Below are positions 1 through 9,512 of a DNA stretch of 64,000 nt, one piece after another. The first letter of the stretch is position 1; every line of letters begins with the position of its first letter. The position numbers and the translations under genes are program-made. Origin of the DNA: Nitrospira moscoviensis (GTDB lineage: Bacteria; Nitrospirota; Nitrospiria; Nitrospirales; Nitrospiraceae). The stretch covers positions 4,194,001-4,258,000 of the forward strand of contig NZ_CP011801.1 of NCBI RefSeq assembly GCF_001273775.1, read 5' to 3'. The notes below the pieces were generated by a model. It was not told where the DNA came from. It did no database searches and was given only the letters and a program-made list of their open reading frames with translations.

Positions 1-727
1 ATCGCAGGCTGACCTCTCGAATGACCTTCGTCGTCGAGCGGGGTAGTATAATCGCGATGATGACGCGGCTCACTTCCGAGGGAGACTGCGCCGCATGCCC
101 TCGCTTGTCCCAATAGGAAAACTCCATCGCCCGAAGGTCTTCGATGAGCGTGCTCGCCCCACCATCGACCATACGCATCAGCCGCAGGGTCCCGTCTTCT
201 TCGCGCTTCGAGTAATAGGACACCCGATTCGTCACTTCCACGGAGGCCCCGGCCGGCATGGTGAGCCCCAGCGGCTCGACAAGCGACAGCTGCGATCGCT
301 GGCCGGTCCGAGCCAGCCGATGGAGCTCGCATCGCTGCGCTCCGCAGACCGTCACAGACTTCCCGGCACCCCAGCCCCTGCCGTCTTGCACGGGAAGCGT
401 AGACTGCCCCACCAGCACGACGCTCGTCGTCGTGGTGTGGAGGCCGCTGACGTTCGCAGAGAACGACAATTCATCGGACGCGATGTTTACAAGCGATTCA
501 GCCGCGGCCAGGCGAGCCTCCTGCTCAAATACCTCCAGCCCCAGGCGAAGCTCTTGTTGCCCGGCAACGGCGCGATACTGCCGATTGGCATGGGCATTGA
601 GCATGGTAAACGTGTCCCATGTCGCGGCCAGCACGATGGCTCCCGCGGTCAGGCTCACCAGCAGTTCCGTCAAACAGAAGCCGCGCGCATCGGTGATCCG
701 GGCCGGTATGATATCCTGCGTCGTCAT
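1..727 (-). CDS. PilW-like type IV pilin/pseudopilin (partial, 3' end outside window)
   Basis: A reading frame opens with ATG at 727 and runs off the left edge, giving about 242 residues. The N-terminus has a prepilin leader ending in Gly followed by FCLTELLVSL, with the conserved Glu at +5, then a hydrophobic helix (AGAIVLAATW). The rest resembles minor pilins of the PilW family, which prime assembly of type IV pili in the inner membrane. The start overlaps the stop of the PilV-like gene by 4 bases (ATGA), so the two are probably translationally coupled. The family is clear from the leader; PilW specifically is inferred from order and size. Confidence 0.7.
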   Translation of the reverse strand, partial: MTTQDIIPARITDARGFCLTELLVSLTAGAIVLAATWDTFTMLNAHANRQYRAVAGQQELRLGLEVFEQEARLAAAESLVNIASDELSFSANVSGLHTTTTSVVLVGQSTLPVQDGRGWGAGKSVTVCGAQRCELHRLARTGQRSQLSLVEPLGLTMPAGASVEVTNRVSYYSKREEDGTLRLMRMVDGGASTLIEDLRAMEFSYWDKRGHAAQSPSEVSRVIIAIILPRSTTKVIREVSLR

Positions 728-1179
728 CGCGGCCCCACATAGGAGGGGTTGGCCCGCAGCGTCGCCAAGCGAACGGTCTTCTGCCCGCTCGGGGCGGCGT
801 AGGAAGCCACGGCTTCAATCTTCACGAGGGCCGCGGCGCTGAGCGGGCCACCGCGGTCAGCTTGGAGAGTCCACACGAGAGTCACGCCGTTCTGCTCGCG
901 CATGGCGGAATACAGCCCGTCACCATTGTCTGTCATCAGGACCTCCGGGACTCCGTCATGATCGAGATCGTCCTCCAGCAGTGACTGCCACCGGACGGAG
1001 CGTTTAGCTTCCAACCTGGCTTGCGCGAGGGCCAGGGCTCTCGTGCTGAGGCCCCCTTGAGTGATGTGTCGGGACCCTACTTCTACCGCGCTCATCGTGC
1101 CCAAGAGCACGACTCCGGTAATCACCATCGCTATCATGACCTCGACAAGGCTGAATCCTTCCATGGATGCCGGCTTCAT
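724..1179 (-). CDS. PilV-like type IV pilus minor pilin
   Basis: This encodes 151 residues. The leader MKPASMEG is followed by FSLVEVMIAMVITGVVLL, a class III prepilin signal with Glu at +5 and a long hydrophobic helix, to be cleaved by the prepilin peptidase encoded at 1860-2636. Minor pilins of this type are inner-membrane proteins incorporated at the tip of type IV pili or of a type II secretion pseudopilus. It overlaps both neighbours by 4 bases, so the three pilin genes form one operon on the minus strand. Only the N-terminal 30 residues are diagnostic; the PilV label is by position and size. Confidence 0.72.
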   Translation of the reverse strand: MKPASMEGFSLVEVMIAMVITGVVLLGTMSAVEVGSRHITQGGLSTRALALAQARLEAKRSVRWQSLLEDDLDHDGVPEVLMTDNGDGLYSAMREQNGVTLVWTLQADRGGPLSAAALVKIEAVASYAAPSGQKTVRLATLRANPSYVGPR

Positions 1180-1622
1180 AGGATCGAGACCCGTCCGGTG
1201 AGACTCACCGTCAACTTACGCACATGACCCGCATGGTTGCGAACCTCAATGGTCGTCGCCGTGGCGGAGCGGCCGCTGGGGTGGAACAGGATCTCCGGCC
1301 CCGCAGTCGGCTCCGCAATCTCCACACCTTTGCCCTCGTAGCGATACAGGCGGGGCGGCCTCGTTTGGCTCGTCAATTCAGCGGAGATGAACCGCCGCTC
1401 TTGATCGAATACCAGGCGGACACGATCACGCGACGCGATCGCCAGTTGCCGTGCAAGGCGCAGCTCCGACGCAATCTCCTCGGTGACACATTGGAGCTCG
1501 GTGCGGGACTGCAACGGCAAAAAATGCGGTCCGGCCATTCCGGTAAGCATGCCGATGATGGCCACCACCACCATGATTTCCATCATTGTTTTTCCGTCCT
1601 GCTCCATGGGGACCTTTCTCAT
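1176..1622 (-). CDS. FimT/GspH-like pseudopilin
   Basis: This encodes 148 residues from ATG at 1622. An alternative ATG at 1607 has a better ribosome site (AGAAAGG), but the longer form keeps the basic leader residues RK expected before the cleavage Gly. The segment GKTMMEIMVVVAIIGMLTG is a prepilin cleavage site and helix, with Glu at +5 but Lys at +1 where Phe or Met is usual. The later part (EEIASELRLARQLAIASRDRV) matches the GspH/FimT domain. It is the first gene of the pilin operon and probably acts in pilus or pseudopilus initiation. Confidence 0.75.
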   Translation of the reverse strand: MRKVPMEQDGKTMMEIMVVVAIIGMLTGMAGPHFLPLQSRTELQCVTEEIASELRLARQLAIASRDRVRLVFDQERRFISAELTSQTRPPRLYRYEGKGVEIAEPTAGPEILFHPSGRSATATTIEVRNHAGHVRKLTVSLTGRVSIL

Positions 1623-1859
1623 TTCGCTTCACTCGACCAGCGGGATAGCGCTACATCAAAAGCCGTGCCTCCACATAATGACAGGAGCTACGCAGCAGGC
1701 CTGTCCACAAAATCCCCATAAACACGCGGGGGAACGGCAACAGATCGGCGTGTGAGAAGCGGACGCAGAGGTGGATGGAACGTTGAGACGGTTGTGCCCG
1801 AGGAGATACGAGAGCGTGAAGAAATGGATACAGAGAGCGCCCCGGGGAACGAGCCGGGC

Positions 1860-2636
1860 TTATCCGGTCAACAAGCCTTGGTACCAGTCAACAATCGATT
1901 GTCCGAAAAACAGAGCCACGAGGGCGCCGCACACCAGGAACGGCCCGAAAGGAATATAGTCCTCCCGCTTGATGATCCGGGCTGCGATGAGCGTGAGGCC
2001 GACTACTGATCCCAAAAACGAGCCGACCATGATGGTCATGAGCGCCGGTTTCCAGCCGAGAAAAGCGCCGATCATGCCCAACAGTTTGATGTCACCCCCT
2101 CCCATCCCTTCCTTGCCGAACAAATAGGGGCTGGCCCAGGCGAGCAGCCATAGAATTCCGCCGCCGACCACCAGCCCGATTACCCCATTCGTCAAGCCGA
2201 TCGGCAGGACAGTCGCGGCGCTGAGGAGACCGACCGCCATACCGGGAAAGGTGATCGCATTGGGAATGATCTTGTGGGACAGGTCCGTGCCGGCTACGAC
2301 CAGCAGGGCCGAGTACAATGCCGCATAGGCCACCGTGTGCCAACCTGGTCCGAAAAACCACAACAGCGCCACATACCCGATCGCATTGAGCGCTTCTACG
2401 GCCGGATAGCGCCAGGAAATCCGGCTCGTGCAGTGTCGGCACCGGCCCAGCAGGACAAGATAACTCACTAGCGGCAGATTGTCGTACCAGGCGATAGGAT
2501 GGGAGCAGACGGTGCAGTGCGAACCGGGCCAGGCCACCGACTCTCGGCGAGGCAGGCGGTAGATGCACACATTGAGAAAGCTGCCGATGACGGCCCCCAT
2601 CAAACCGACACTGAGGTATAAGAACCACATCGTCAC
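1860..2636 (-). CDS. pilD: Type IV prepilin peptidase / N-methyltransferase
   Basis: This is an integral membrane aspartyl protease of 258 residues that cleaves prepilin leaders and N-methylates the new N-terminus. The N-terminal domain carries two Cys pairs (CTVC and CRHC, about residues 41-69), the zinc-binding motif of the long bifunctional form. The protease domain shows both catalytic aspartates: one in GTDLSHKIIPN and one in the GxGD-type motif GMGGGDIKLLG. About seven hydrophobic segments follow. It lies 237 bases downstream of the pilin genes on the same strand and would process all three. The 1623-1859 gap holds no recognisable gene. Confidence 0.93.
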   Translation of the reverse strand: MTMWFLYLSVGLMGAVIGSFLNVCIYRLPRRESVAWPGSHCTVCSHPIAWYDNLPLVSYLVLLGRCRHCTSRISWRYPAVEALNAIGYVALLWFFGPGWHTVAYAALYSALLVVAGTDLSHKIIPNAITFPGMAVGLLSAATVLPIGLTNGVIGLVVGGGILWLLAWASPYLFGKEGMGGGDIKLLGMIGAFLGWKPALMTIMVGSFLGSVVGLTLIAARIIKREDYIPFGPFLVCGALVALFFGQSIVDWYQGLLTG

Positions 2637-2730
2637 AGTCCCGACATCGCACAGAAGAGCAGGCCTAGGCGGCTCCCTAGGAGGCCTTCGCCAGAGGCTT
2701 AGTAAGGATACTAGGGCCGAAATGCTTGCA

Positions 2731-2760
2731 TTTACATTCCTGAGGAGCCGTCCCTATAAT
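2731..2760 (+). promoter_or_regulatory. Sigma70-type promoter for the LuxR-type regulator
   Basis: A TTTACA -35 box (2731-2736) is separated by 18 bases from a perfect TATAAT -10 box (2755-2760). Transcription would start near 2767, leaving a leader of about 78 bases before the ATG at 2845. It lies in the divergent gap between pilD and the regulator gene. Confidence 0.6.
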
Positions 2761-2844
2761 TGATTCCGTAGCGTGGCATTGAAGTTCTCGCCACTGATTC
2801 CAGTATACCCCCGTCAACGGCGGATCAAAGGAGAACGGAGCATC

Positions 2845-3123
2845 ATGGCCAAGACAGTCGGAAAGCCGCGGGTTCGAAAGTCTCTGGCGGACCTTGAGCC
2901 TCCTCCGCGCACCAAACGACCGGAGTCCCTCACCTCGCGCGAACAGGAGATTCTGGAATTGATCTGGGCCGGTTTCAAGAACAAAGAAATCGGTCAGCGG
3001 CTCAAGATCAGTGTAAAAACCGTCGAGGCCCACCGCGCGAACATGATGAAGAAGATGCGGGTATCGAATACCGCGCAGCTGCTGAAAACCGCGATCCAGG
3101 GCGGCATCCTCAAAATCAAATGA
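2845..3123 (+). CDS. Small LuxR/GerE-type DNA-binding regulator
   Basis: This encodes 92 residues. ATG at 2845 was chosen over an upstream in-frame start because GGAGAACGGAG precedes it. The C-terminal two thirds is a LuxR helix-turn-helix (LTSREQEILELIWAGFKNKE, then ISVKTVEAHRANMMKKM). There is no receiver or ligand-binding domain, only a basic 30-residue N-terminal tail (KTVGKPRVRKS). It is therefore a stand-alone DNA-binding domain whose signal input is unknown. It has its own promoter and faces rlmB tail to tail with 3 bases between them. Confidence 0.82.
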   Translation: MAKTVGKPRVRKSLADLEPPPRTKRPESLTSREQEILELIWAGFKNKEIGQRLKISVKTVEAHRANMMKKMRVSNTAQLLKTAIQGGILKIK

Positions 3124-3126
3124 TCC

Positions 3127-3897
3127 CTATGGCTTAGCGGGAGGCAGGTCTCGCTGGCGGACCGCCTCGAACAACGCGACGGCGGCGGAAGCCGACACGT
3201 TCAACGATCGGACGTGGCCCTTCATTGGAATGCCGATGCGGTCATCGCAGTGCTGGAGGACTCCCGGCCTCAAGCCTTTCCCCTCTCCGCCGAACACGAA
3301 GCCCACCGGCCCGCGCATGTCGATGTCGGTATACCACTTCGTCGCCGTCGGATCGAGTCCATAGATCCACACGCCGGCTTCCTTCAAGCTTTCAAGGAGA
3401 CGCGACGTATTGGTCACGCGGGCCACGGCGATGTGATCGATCGCGCCGGCCGAGACCTTCGCGACGACGGAGGTCAGGCCGGCGGCTCTCCGTTCCGGGA
3501 TGAACACTCCGTGGACCCCGGCCGCCTCCGCCGTGCGCAGCACCGCCCCCACGTTGTGGGGATCTTCCACCCCGTCGAGGATGACCAACAACGGCGGCTC
3601 ACGTCGCTTCGCCGCCCGCGCCAAAATCGCCTCTTCGGTTTGGTAGGCCGCGGCCGCGGCGAAGGCGACAATCCCTTGGTGTTTCCCCCCGGGGACCAGG
3701 CGATCGAGCGAAACCGCCGGCTGAAGCAACACGGGAACATGCTGCGCCCGAGCCAGCTTCACCAAGTCCGTAAACTGTTTGTCGGTCCTGACGACCAGCA
3801 GCCGCTGCAACGGCCGGGCGCCGGCCCGAAGCGCCTCCCGCACTGCATGGAGCCCGTACAGGATCTCTTGTTCACCGTTTCCAGCGGCTGGTGCCAT
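3127..3897 (-). CDS. rlmB: 23S rRNA (guanosine-2'-O)-methyltransferase RlmB (TrmH/SpoU family)
   Basis: This is a 256-residue SPOUT methyltransferase expected to 2'-O-methylate G2251 (E. coli numbering) of 23S rRNA using S-adenosylmethionine. The N-terminal substrate-binding part starts EILYGLHAVREAL. The catalytic knot shows ILDGVEDPHNVGAVLRTAEA, FVFGGEGKGLRPGV and the C-terminal IPMKGHVRSLNVSASAAVALFEA, the three family motifs. The ATG lies inside the end of cysS, overlapping by 26 bases, with GAGGA upstream in the cysS coding sequence, so the pair is probably coupled. Confidence 0.92.
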   Translation of the reverse strand: MAPAAGNGEQEILYGLHAVREALRAGARPLQRLLVVRTDKQFTDLVKLARAQHVPVLLQPAVSLDRLVPGGKHQGIVAFAAAAAYQTEEAILARAAKRREPPLLVILDGVEDPHNVGAVLRTAEAAGVHGVFIPERRAAGLTSVVAKVSAGAIDHIAVARVTNTSRLLESLKEAGVWIYGLDPTATKWYTDIDMRGPVGFVFGGEGKGLRPGVLQHCDDRIGIPMKGHVRSLNVSASAAVALFEAVRQRDLPPAKP

Positions 3898-5347
3898 CCG
3901 GCTTGTCCTCGATGATGATGCCGTGGTCAGTGAGCTGTTTCCTGATGTCGTCGGCCTTCTTGAAGTCTTTCTTGCGGCGGGCGTCGCTTCGTTGGCTCAG
4001 CAAGGCCTCGATTGCGTCGTCGGAAAGTTGATCTGTGATTTTTACCGCCACTGCACTGCCTGAGAATGACAAAGACCCTGTGCCCGGAGAAATCATAAAC
4101 TGCCACTTATCCAGCTGAAAAAGCCCTAGCACCTTGCCAAGCGAACGAAACGCCTCTCTTGCTGCAGATCTTGCTTCTCTAGATAACCCTTTTGGAAACA
4201 GCTTATTTACTTCATTGCGTAAGCTTTGGAGCTCTGCTATGGCCACGGGAGTATTGAAATCGTCGTCCATCCCGCGTTGGAAACCTGATCCAGCATAACG
4301 AATTTGAAACATAAGCTGTTCATACGTTTGTGGCGGGCCTTCCCCTTTTTCAGATAGCCGATTAAAGAGATCATAGAACCCATCGAGAGCCTGCTTTGCT
4401 TCTTTCAACGCTTGGTTCGAGAAATCTAGAGGGCTATGGTAGTGCGTTGAGAGTAAAAAGTACCGCAGAACCTCGCCGGTGACCTCTTCCCTCCATTCCG
4501 ATTTCTCAAAAATCTCCCGGATGGTAAAGAAGTTCCCCAACGATTTGGACATCTTTTCCTGATCGATCTGCACAAAGCCGTTATGGACCCAGTACCGCGC
4601 GAACTCTTTGCCGGTGGCGCCGCAGGACTGCGCGATCTCATTCTCATGGTGGGGAAAGATCAGGTCCATCCCGCCGCCGTGAATATCGAAGGTCTCGCCC
4701 AGATGCTTGATCGACATGGCGGAACATTCGATGTGCCACCCGGGCCGGCCCGGCCCCCAGGGGCTGTCCCAGGCCGGCTCGCCGGGCTTGCTGCTCTTCC
4801 AGAGCGCAAAGTCCATGGGATGACGCTTGCGCTCGTCGACCTCCACTCGCGCGCCGGCTTGGAGATCGTCCGTCTTTCGTCTGGACAGGCGCCCATAGTC
4901 GGGATACTTCGCCACTTCAAAATACACGTCCCCGTCGATCTGATAAGCCATGCCTTTGACGACCAACGTGTGGGCCAGCCGGATGATGTCGGCCATGTGG
5001 TCAGTCGCCTTCGGCTCAATCGACGCCGGCCGGACGCCCAGTTTGCCCATGTCTTCATAATAGGCTTGGATGAATTTCGTCGTGATCGTCTCGCAGGAGA
5101 CGCCCTGCTCGTTCGCCCGCTTGATGATTTTGTCGTCGACGTCCGTGAAGTTCTTCGCAAACTCGACGCGATACCCGGAATACTCGAGATAGCGGCGGAT
5201 GACATCGAAGACGAGCGCGCTCCGCGCATGTCCGATGTGGCAATAGTCGTAGACCGTCACGCCGCAGACATACATGCGCACGGTGCCGGGGACGAGCGAC
5301 TGAAACGGTTCTTTTTTTCCGGTGAGGGTATTATAGATCGTCAGCAC
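3872..5347 (-). CDS. cysS: Cysteinyl-tRNA synthetase
   Basis: This class I aminoacyl-tRNA synthetase has 491 residues from a GTG at 5347, preceded by AGGT. A longer frame reaches 5398 but overlaps dedA and adds non-family sequence. The HIGH signature appears as HIGHAR, followed by KMSKSLGN. The zinc site residues are present (CGVTVYD, GWHIECSAM, HHENE). Residues of the C-terminal DALR region (about 4035-4460) are encoded with visibly lower GC and rarer codons than the rest. It sits between dedA (7 bases upstream) and rlmB (26-base overlap) on the minus strand. Confidence 0.95.
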   Translation of the reverse strand: MLTIYNTLTGKKEPFQSLVPGTVRMYVCGVTVYDYCHIGHARSALVFDVIRRYLEYSGYRVEFAKNFTDVDDKIIKRANEQGVSCETITTKFIQAYYEDMGKLGVRPASIEPKATDHMADIIRLAHTLVVKGMAYQIDGDVYFEVAKYPDYGRLSRRKTDDLQAGARVEVDERKRHPMDFALWKSSKPGEPAWDSPWGPGRPGWHIECSAMSIKHLGETFDIHGGGMDLIFPHHENEIAQSCGATGKEFARYWVHNGFVQIDQEKMSKSLGNFFTIREIFEKSEWREEVTGEVLRYFLLSTHYHSPLDFSNQALKEAKQALDGFYDLFNRLSEKGEGPPQTYEQLMFQIRYAGSGFQRGMDDDFNTPVAIAELQSLRNEVNKLFPKGLSREARSAAREAFRSLGKVLGLFQLDKWQFMISPGTGSLSFSGSAVAVKITDQLSDDAIEALLSQRSDARRKKDFKKADDIRKQLTDHGIIIEDKPDGTSRWKR

Positions 5348-5354
5348 GCGATAC

Positions 5355-5990
5355 CTATTCCGCGGTGGCCCGCCGCTTGGGCCAGTGGGACCACACAAAG
5401 AATGCCAGCGCCGCTGCGAGGCCGAGGCCGATCACGACGTCAAACTGATGGAAGTACACCCGCAAGTCTTCCCATCGCTCGCCCATCTTCACACCGACGT
5501 ATGCCAGGAGCCAGCACCAAGGCAGAGCCCCGACGAACGTAAACAGCACGAAGCGGGGGAAGTGCATCCGCGCGATCCCGGCCGGGAGCGAAATAAACGT
5601 CCGCACGACGGGCAACATACGGCTGAAAAACACCGCCGCTTCGCCGTACTTCTGAAACCAGCGGTCGGCCATGTCGAGATCCCGGTGTGAGACTAGGACA
5701 TAGGCCCCATATCGTTCGACAAACGGACGCCCGCCCCACACTCCGGCATAGTAGGCGGCCACGGACCCGACGACGTTGCCCACGGCGCCCGCCAGGGTCA
5801 CGCCGAGCATCGTCAATTCCCCCGTCGTCACCAAGTAGCCCGAGAACGGCATGATGATTTCGCTGGGCAGCGGAATGCAGGCGCTCTCGATCGCCATCGT
5901 GAAGAGAATGCCGCCGTACCCGAACCTCGAAATGCAGGCGATGACGAATCGGCTCAGTTCCGTGATGATCGCTTCGATCAGTCCGCTCAC
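5355..5990 (-). CDS. DedA/SNARE-associated (VTT) family membrane protein
   Basis: This encodes 211 residues from GTG at 5990, which overlaps the surE stop by 4 bases (GTGA); the longer upstream frame lies inside surE and was discarded. The VTT/DedA signatures are clear: ESACIPLPSEIIMPFSGYL near the N-terminus and FFSRMLPVVRTFISLPAGIARM centrally, with four or five hydrophobic segments. DedA proteins are inner-membrane proteins implicated in lipid carrier (undecaprenyl phosphate) recycling and proton-motive-force homeostasis. Which of these applies here cannot be told from sequence. It is co-transcribed with surE and cysS. Confidence 0.88.
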   Translation of the reverse strand: MSGLIEAIITELSRFVIACISRFGYGGILFTMAIESACIPLPSEIIMPFSGYLVTTGELTMLGVTLAGAVGNVVGSVAAYYAGVWGGRPFVERYGAYVLVSHRDLDMADRWFQKYGEAAVFFSRMLPVVRTFISLPAGIARMHFPRFVLFTFVGALPWCWLLAYVGVKMGERWEDLRVYFHQFDVVIGLGLAAALAFFVWSHWPKRRATAE

Positions 5991-6805
5991 TGGTTCCCGT
6001 CCTTCTGCCGGCCGGCCGCCCGGCTTGCCGCCGACAACCGCCTGCGTCTCGGCCGGAACATCGGCTCCCAGGAACGAAACCGGTCGAGCACCCCATAGTG
6101 CGTCACGTCGAGATGGATGGGCGTGATGGACACATAGCCCTCCTCCAGCGCTTCGTGATCGGCGTCCTTGCTGCGGCTCCAAGACATGCGGGTCCCGGCG
6201 ATCCAATAATAGGTCCGCCCGTGCGGATCCTGCTTTTCGATGATCGGATTGTGGAATCGCCGCCGGCTTAGGCAGGTAATGCGTGCGCCTTTGATCAAGG
6301 CCCGCGGCCGATTCGGCACATTCACGTTCAGCAGCGTTTCTTCCGGAAGGCCTTGGTCCAGGACGAGCCGCACGACGCGCGCCGCATAGGCCGCTCCAAC
6401 GGCAAACCGAAACGCATCCCGGCCTTCTTGAGACACGGCGACCGACGGCACGCCGAGAATCGTCCCTTCCATCGCCGCGGAGACCGTTCCTGAATACATC
6501 ACGTCGTCGCCGAGATTCACGCCTTTATTGACCCCCGACACGACGATCGCCGGCGGCTTGGGCATCACCTTGAGCAGCGCCAGATTCACGCAATCCACCG
6601 GCGTGCCGTTCACCGAGAACATGCGGTGAGCCACGCGATGCACCCGCAAGGGCTTGTGGAGCGTCACGGCATGAGCCACCGCGGTCCGTTCACGGTCTGG
6701 CGCGACGACCCAGACCTCGCCGAGCGCCGAGAGCGCCCGGGTCAGCGCGGCGAGTCCCGGAGAAAGAATGCCGTCGTCGTTGGTGACGAGGATGCGCAGG
6801 CCCAT
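5987..6805 (-). CDS. surE: 5'/3'-nucleotidase SurE
   Basis: This 272-residue protein is a metal-dependent survival-protein phosphatase acting on nucleoside monophosphates. The hallmark ILVTNDDGILSPGLAAL with its metal-binding Asp-Asp opens the protein. The NGTPVDCVNLAL and SGVNKGVNLGDDVMYSGTVSAAMEG motifs are intact, and C-terminal YVSITPIHLDVTHY completes the family. The last 25 residues are basic and unconserved. It heads a surE-dedA-cysS-rlmB run and lies downstream of tRNA-Pro, with a terminator in between. Confidence 0.93.
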   Translation of the reverse strand: MGLRILVTNDDGILSPGLAALTRALSALGEVWVVAPDRERTAVAHAVTLHKPLRVHRVAHRMFSVNGTPVDCVNLALLKVMPKPPAIVVSGVNKGVNLGDDVMYSGTVSAAMEGTILGVPSVAVSQEGRDAFRFAVGAAYAARVVRLVLDQGLPEETLLNVNVPNRPRALIKGARITCLSRRRFHNPIIEKQDPHGRTYYWIAGTRMSWSRSKDADHEALEEGYVSITPIHLDVTHYGVLDRFRSWEPMFRPRRRRLSAASRAAGRQKDGNQ

Positions 6806-6834
6806 CTCCTACCCATACAAAAGCTGCACGGGAC

Positions 6835-6859
6835 AAAAAAAGCTGCACGAGGCAGCTTT
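6835..6859 (-). terminator. Rho-independent terminator of tRNA-Pro
   Basis: The inverted repeat AAAGCTGC / GCAGCTTT (6839-6846 and 6852-6859, loop of 5) is followed on the minus strand by a T-run (complement of the A-run 6835-6840). It lies 28 bases past the 3' end of the tRNA and before surE. Just beyond it, AAAAGCTGCACG recurs at about 6819, a partial second copy of the hairpin arm. Confidence 0.75.
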
Positions 6860-6886
6860 CTCGATTCAACAGACGATCGCGATGAT

Positions 6887-6963
6887 TGGTCGGGGCGGCG
6901 GGATTTGAACCCACGACCACTCGCACCCCAAGCGAGTACGCTACCGGGCTGCGCCACGCCCCG
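6887..6963 (-). tRNA. tRNA-Pro (anticodon GGG)
   Basis: The minus strand folds as a complete 77-base tRNA. The acceptor stem CGGGGCG pairs with CGCCCCG, the D arm is TGGCGCAGCCCGGTAGCG, and the anticodon stem CTCGC/GCGAG has loop TTGGGGT, giving anticodon GGG. The T arm carries GGTTCAAATCC. The discriminator base is A and a 3' CCA is encoded. GGG reads proline CCC/CCU codons. A terminator follows at 6835-6859. Confidence 0.96.
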
Positions 6964-7021
6964 ACATATCCGTGCCTATTGTCCCCTGGAAGTCCCTGGA
7001 AAGGCAATGGGGAGGACGGCG

Positions 7022-7369
7022 CTAGGGTGAATGCGATTCAATGATTTTCAAGATCGCTTGCAAATCCCCGCGAAGTTTTTTGGCCACCTCCCTCGGAGGT
7101 AACTTCGCCGCCGCGCGTCCCCGCCGGGCCCAGTATCGCTTGACGCCCTCCAGCGTATGCCCTTCCTCATAGAGCATGCGCTTGATTTCCAGGACCGTTT
7201 CGATGTCCCGCTGCACGTACAGCCGCTGATTTCCGCGGCTCTTTTTCGGTTTGAGAAAACTGAACTCCGACTCCCAGAAACGAAGCACGTAGGCGGGCAG
7301 TTTGGTCAATTGGCTCACTTCGCCGATTTTATAGAAAACCTTGCTCCCCAGCCTGGGCTCAGTTCCCAT
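7022..7369 (-). CDS. MerR-family transcriptional regulator
   Basis: This encodes 115 residues from ATG at 7369, which has GGAGG 8 bases upstream. A longer frame starts at 7408 but lacks a ribosome site. The winged-helix MerR motif is clear (FYKIGEVSQLTKLPAYVLRFWESEF, then RLYVQRDIETVLEIKRML). This is the short MerR type commonly found just after an IHF-alpha gene, with no metal-binding cysteines and a lysine-rich C-terminus. It is 41 bases downstream of the IHF/HU gene and probably co-transcribed. Its ligand and targets are unknown. Confidence 0.87.
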   Translation of the reverse strand: MGTEPRLGSKVFYKIGEVSQLTKLPAYVLRFWESEFSFLKPKKSRGNQRLYVQRDIETVLEIKRMLYEEGHTLEGVKRYWARRGRAAAKLPPREVAKKLRGDLQAILKIIESHSP

Positions 7370-7410
7370 GACCGGCCCTCCTGGTGCTCGACGATGTGGG
7401 TGAGGCAACG

Positions 7411-7686
7411 TTACGAATTGACGTACTTCTTGAATACTTGGCTTGGCCGGAATGTCACCACGCGGCGCGGCGTAATACCGATTTCTTCGCCGGTCCGAGG
7501 ATTCCGACCTTTGCGCGCGCCCTTGCTGCGCACGACGAAGTTGCCGAACCCGGCGATCTTGACCGATTCCCCTTTTTGCAAGACGGACTTCAAGAGATTG
7601 AGCACCAATTCCACGATGTCTGCCGCTTCGTTTTTGGAAATGCCGACCTGCTTGAAAATCTCGTTTGCAATATCAGCCTTTCTCAT
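7411..7686 (-). CDS. ihfA: Integration host factor alpha / HU-family DNA-binding protein
   Basis: This is a 91-residue nucleoid protein that bends DNA as a dimer. The HU/IHF signature is plain: KADIANEIFKQVGISKNEA at the N-terminus and GFGNFVVRSKGARKGRNPRTGEEI, where the Pro-bearing beta arm inserts into the minor groove. Pairing with a downstream MerR gene is the usual ihfA context (normally after pheT), so IHF alpha is favoured over HU. The sequence alone does not exclude a homodimeric HU. A promoter candidate lies at 7762-7790. Confidence 0.85.
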   Translation of the reverse strand: MRKADIANEIFKQVGISKNEAADIVELVLNLLKSVLQKGESVKIAGFGNFVVRSKGARKGRNPRTGEEIGITPRRVVTFRPSQVFKKYVNS

Positions 7687-7761
7687 GCCACCCCCCTACG
7701 CGACCACAGCGCGTCGCCGCACGGTGCCCGGGACCCCTCCCATGTGCGGCGAGTTTTGCTT

Positions 7762-7790
7762 AAGTTACGTGAGGTTAGGAACTCTGTCAA
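7762..7790 (-). promoter_or_regulatory. Promoter candidate upstream of ihfA
   Basis: A perfect TTGACA (complement of 7785-7790) is followed after 17 bases by TAACTT (complement of 7762-7767), a weak -10 box. Transcription would run into ihfA and the MerR gene with a leader of about 70 bases. The -35 box is strong and the -10 assignment is tentative. Confidence 0.45.
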
Positions 7791-7821
7791 GAATAAATAT
7801 TGCGAAGCGGCGTCGGTAAGC

Positions 7822-9384
<1,563 letters not shown>

Positions 9385-9512
9385 CCGGTCGGCGGGCAGG
9401 CGGAGCTCCGGAGCGGAAGGCCGCCCGGCTGGGCCGCGCGACGGTCGTGTGTGTCGGGGCATGGGAAGAGAGGGTATCAGGTGGACGGCTGCTCTGTCGA
9501 GAGCGGGTTGGG

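Noticed and set aside
6819..6850. AAAAGCTGCACG occurring twice next to tRNA-Pro, as a possible attachment-site duplication.
   Set aside because: The second copy is part of the terminator arm, it does not match the tRNA 3' end, and no integrase or mobile genes follow.
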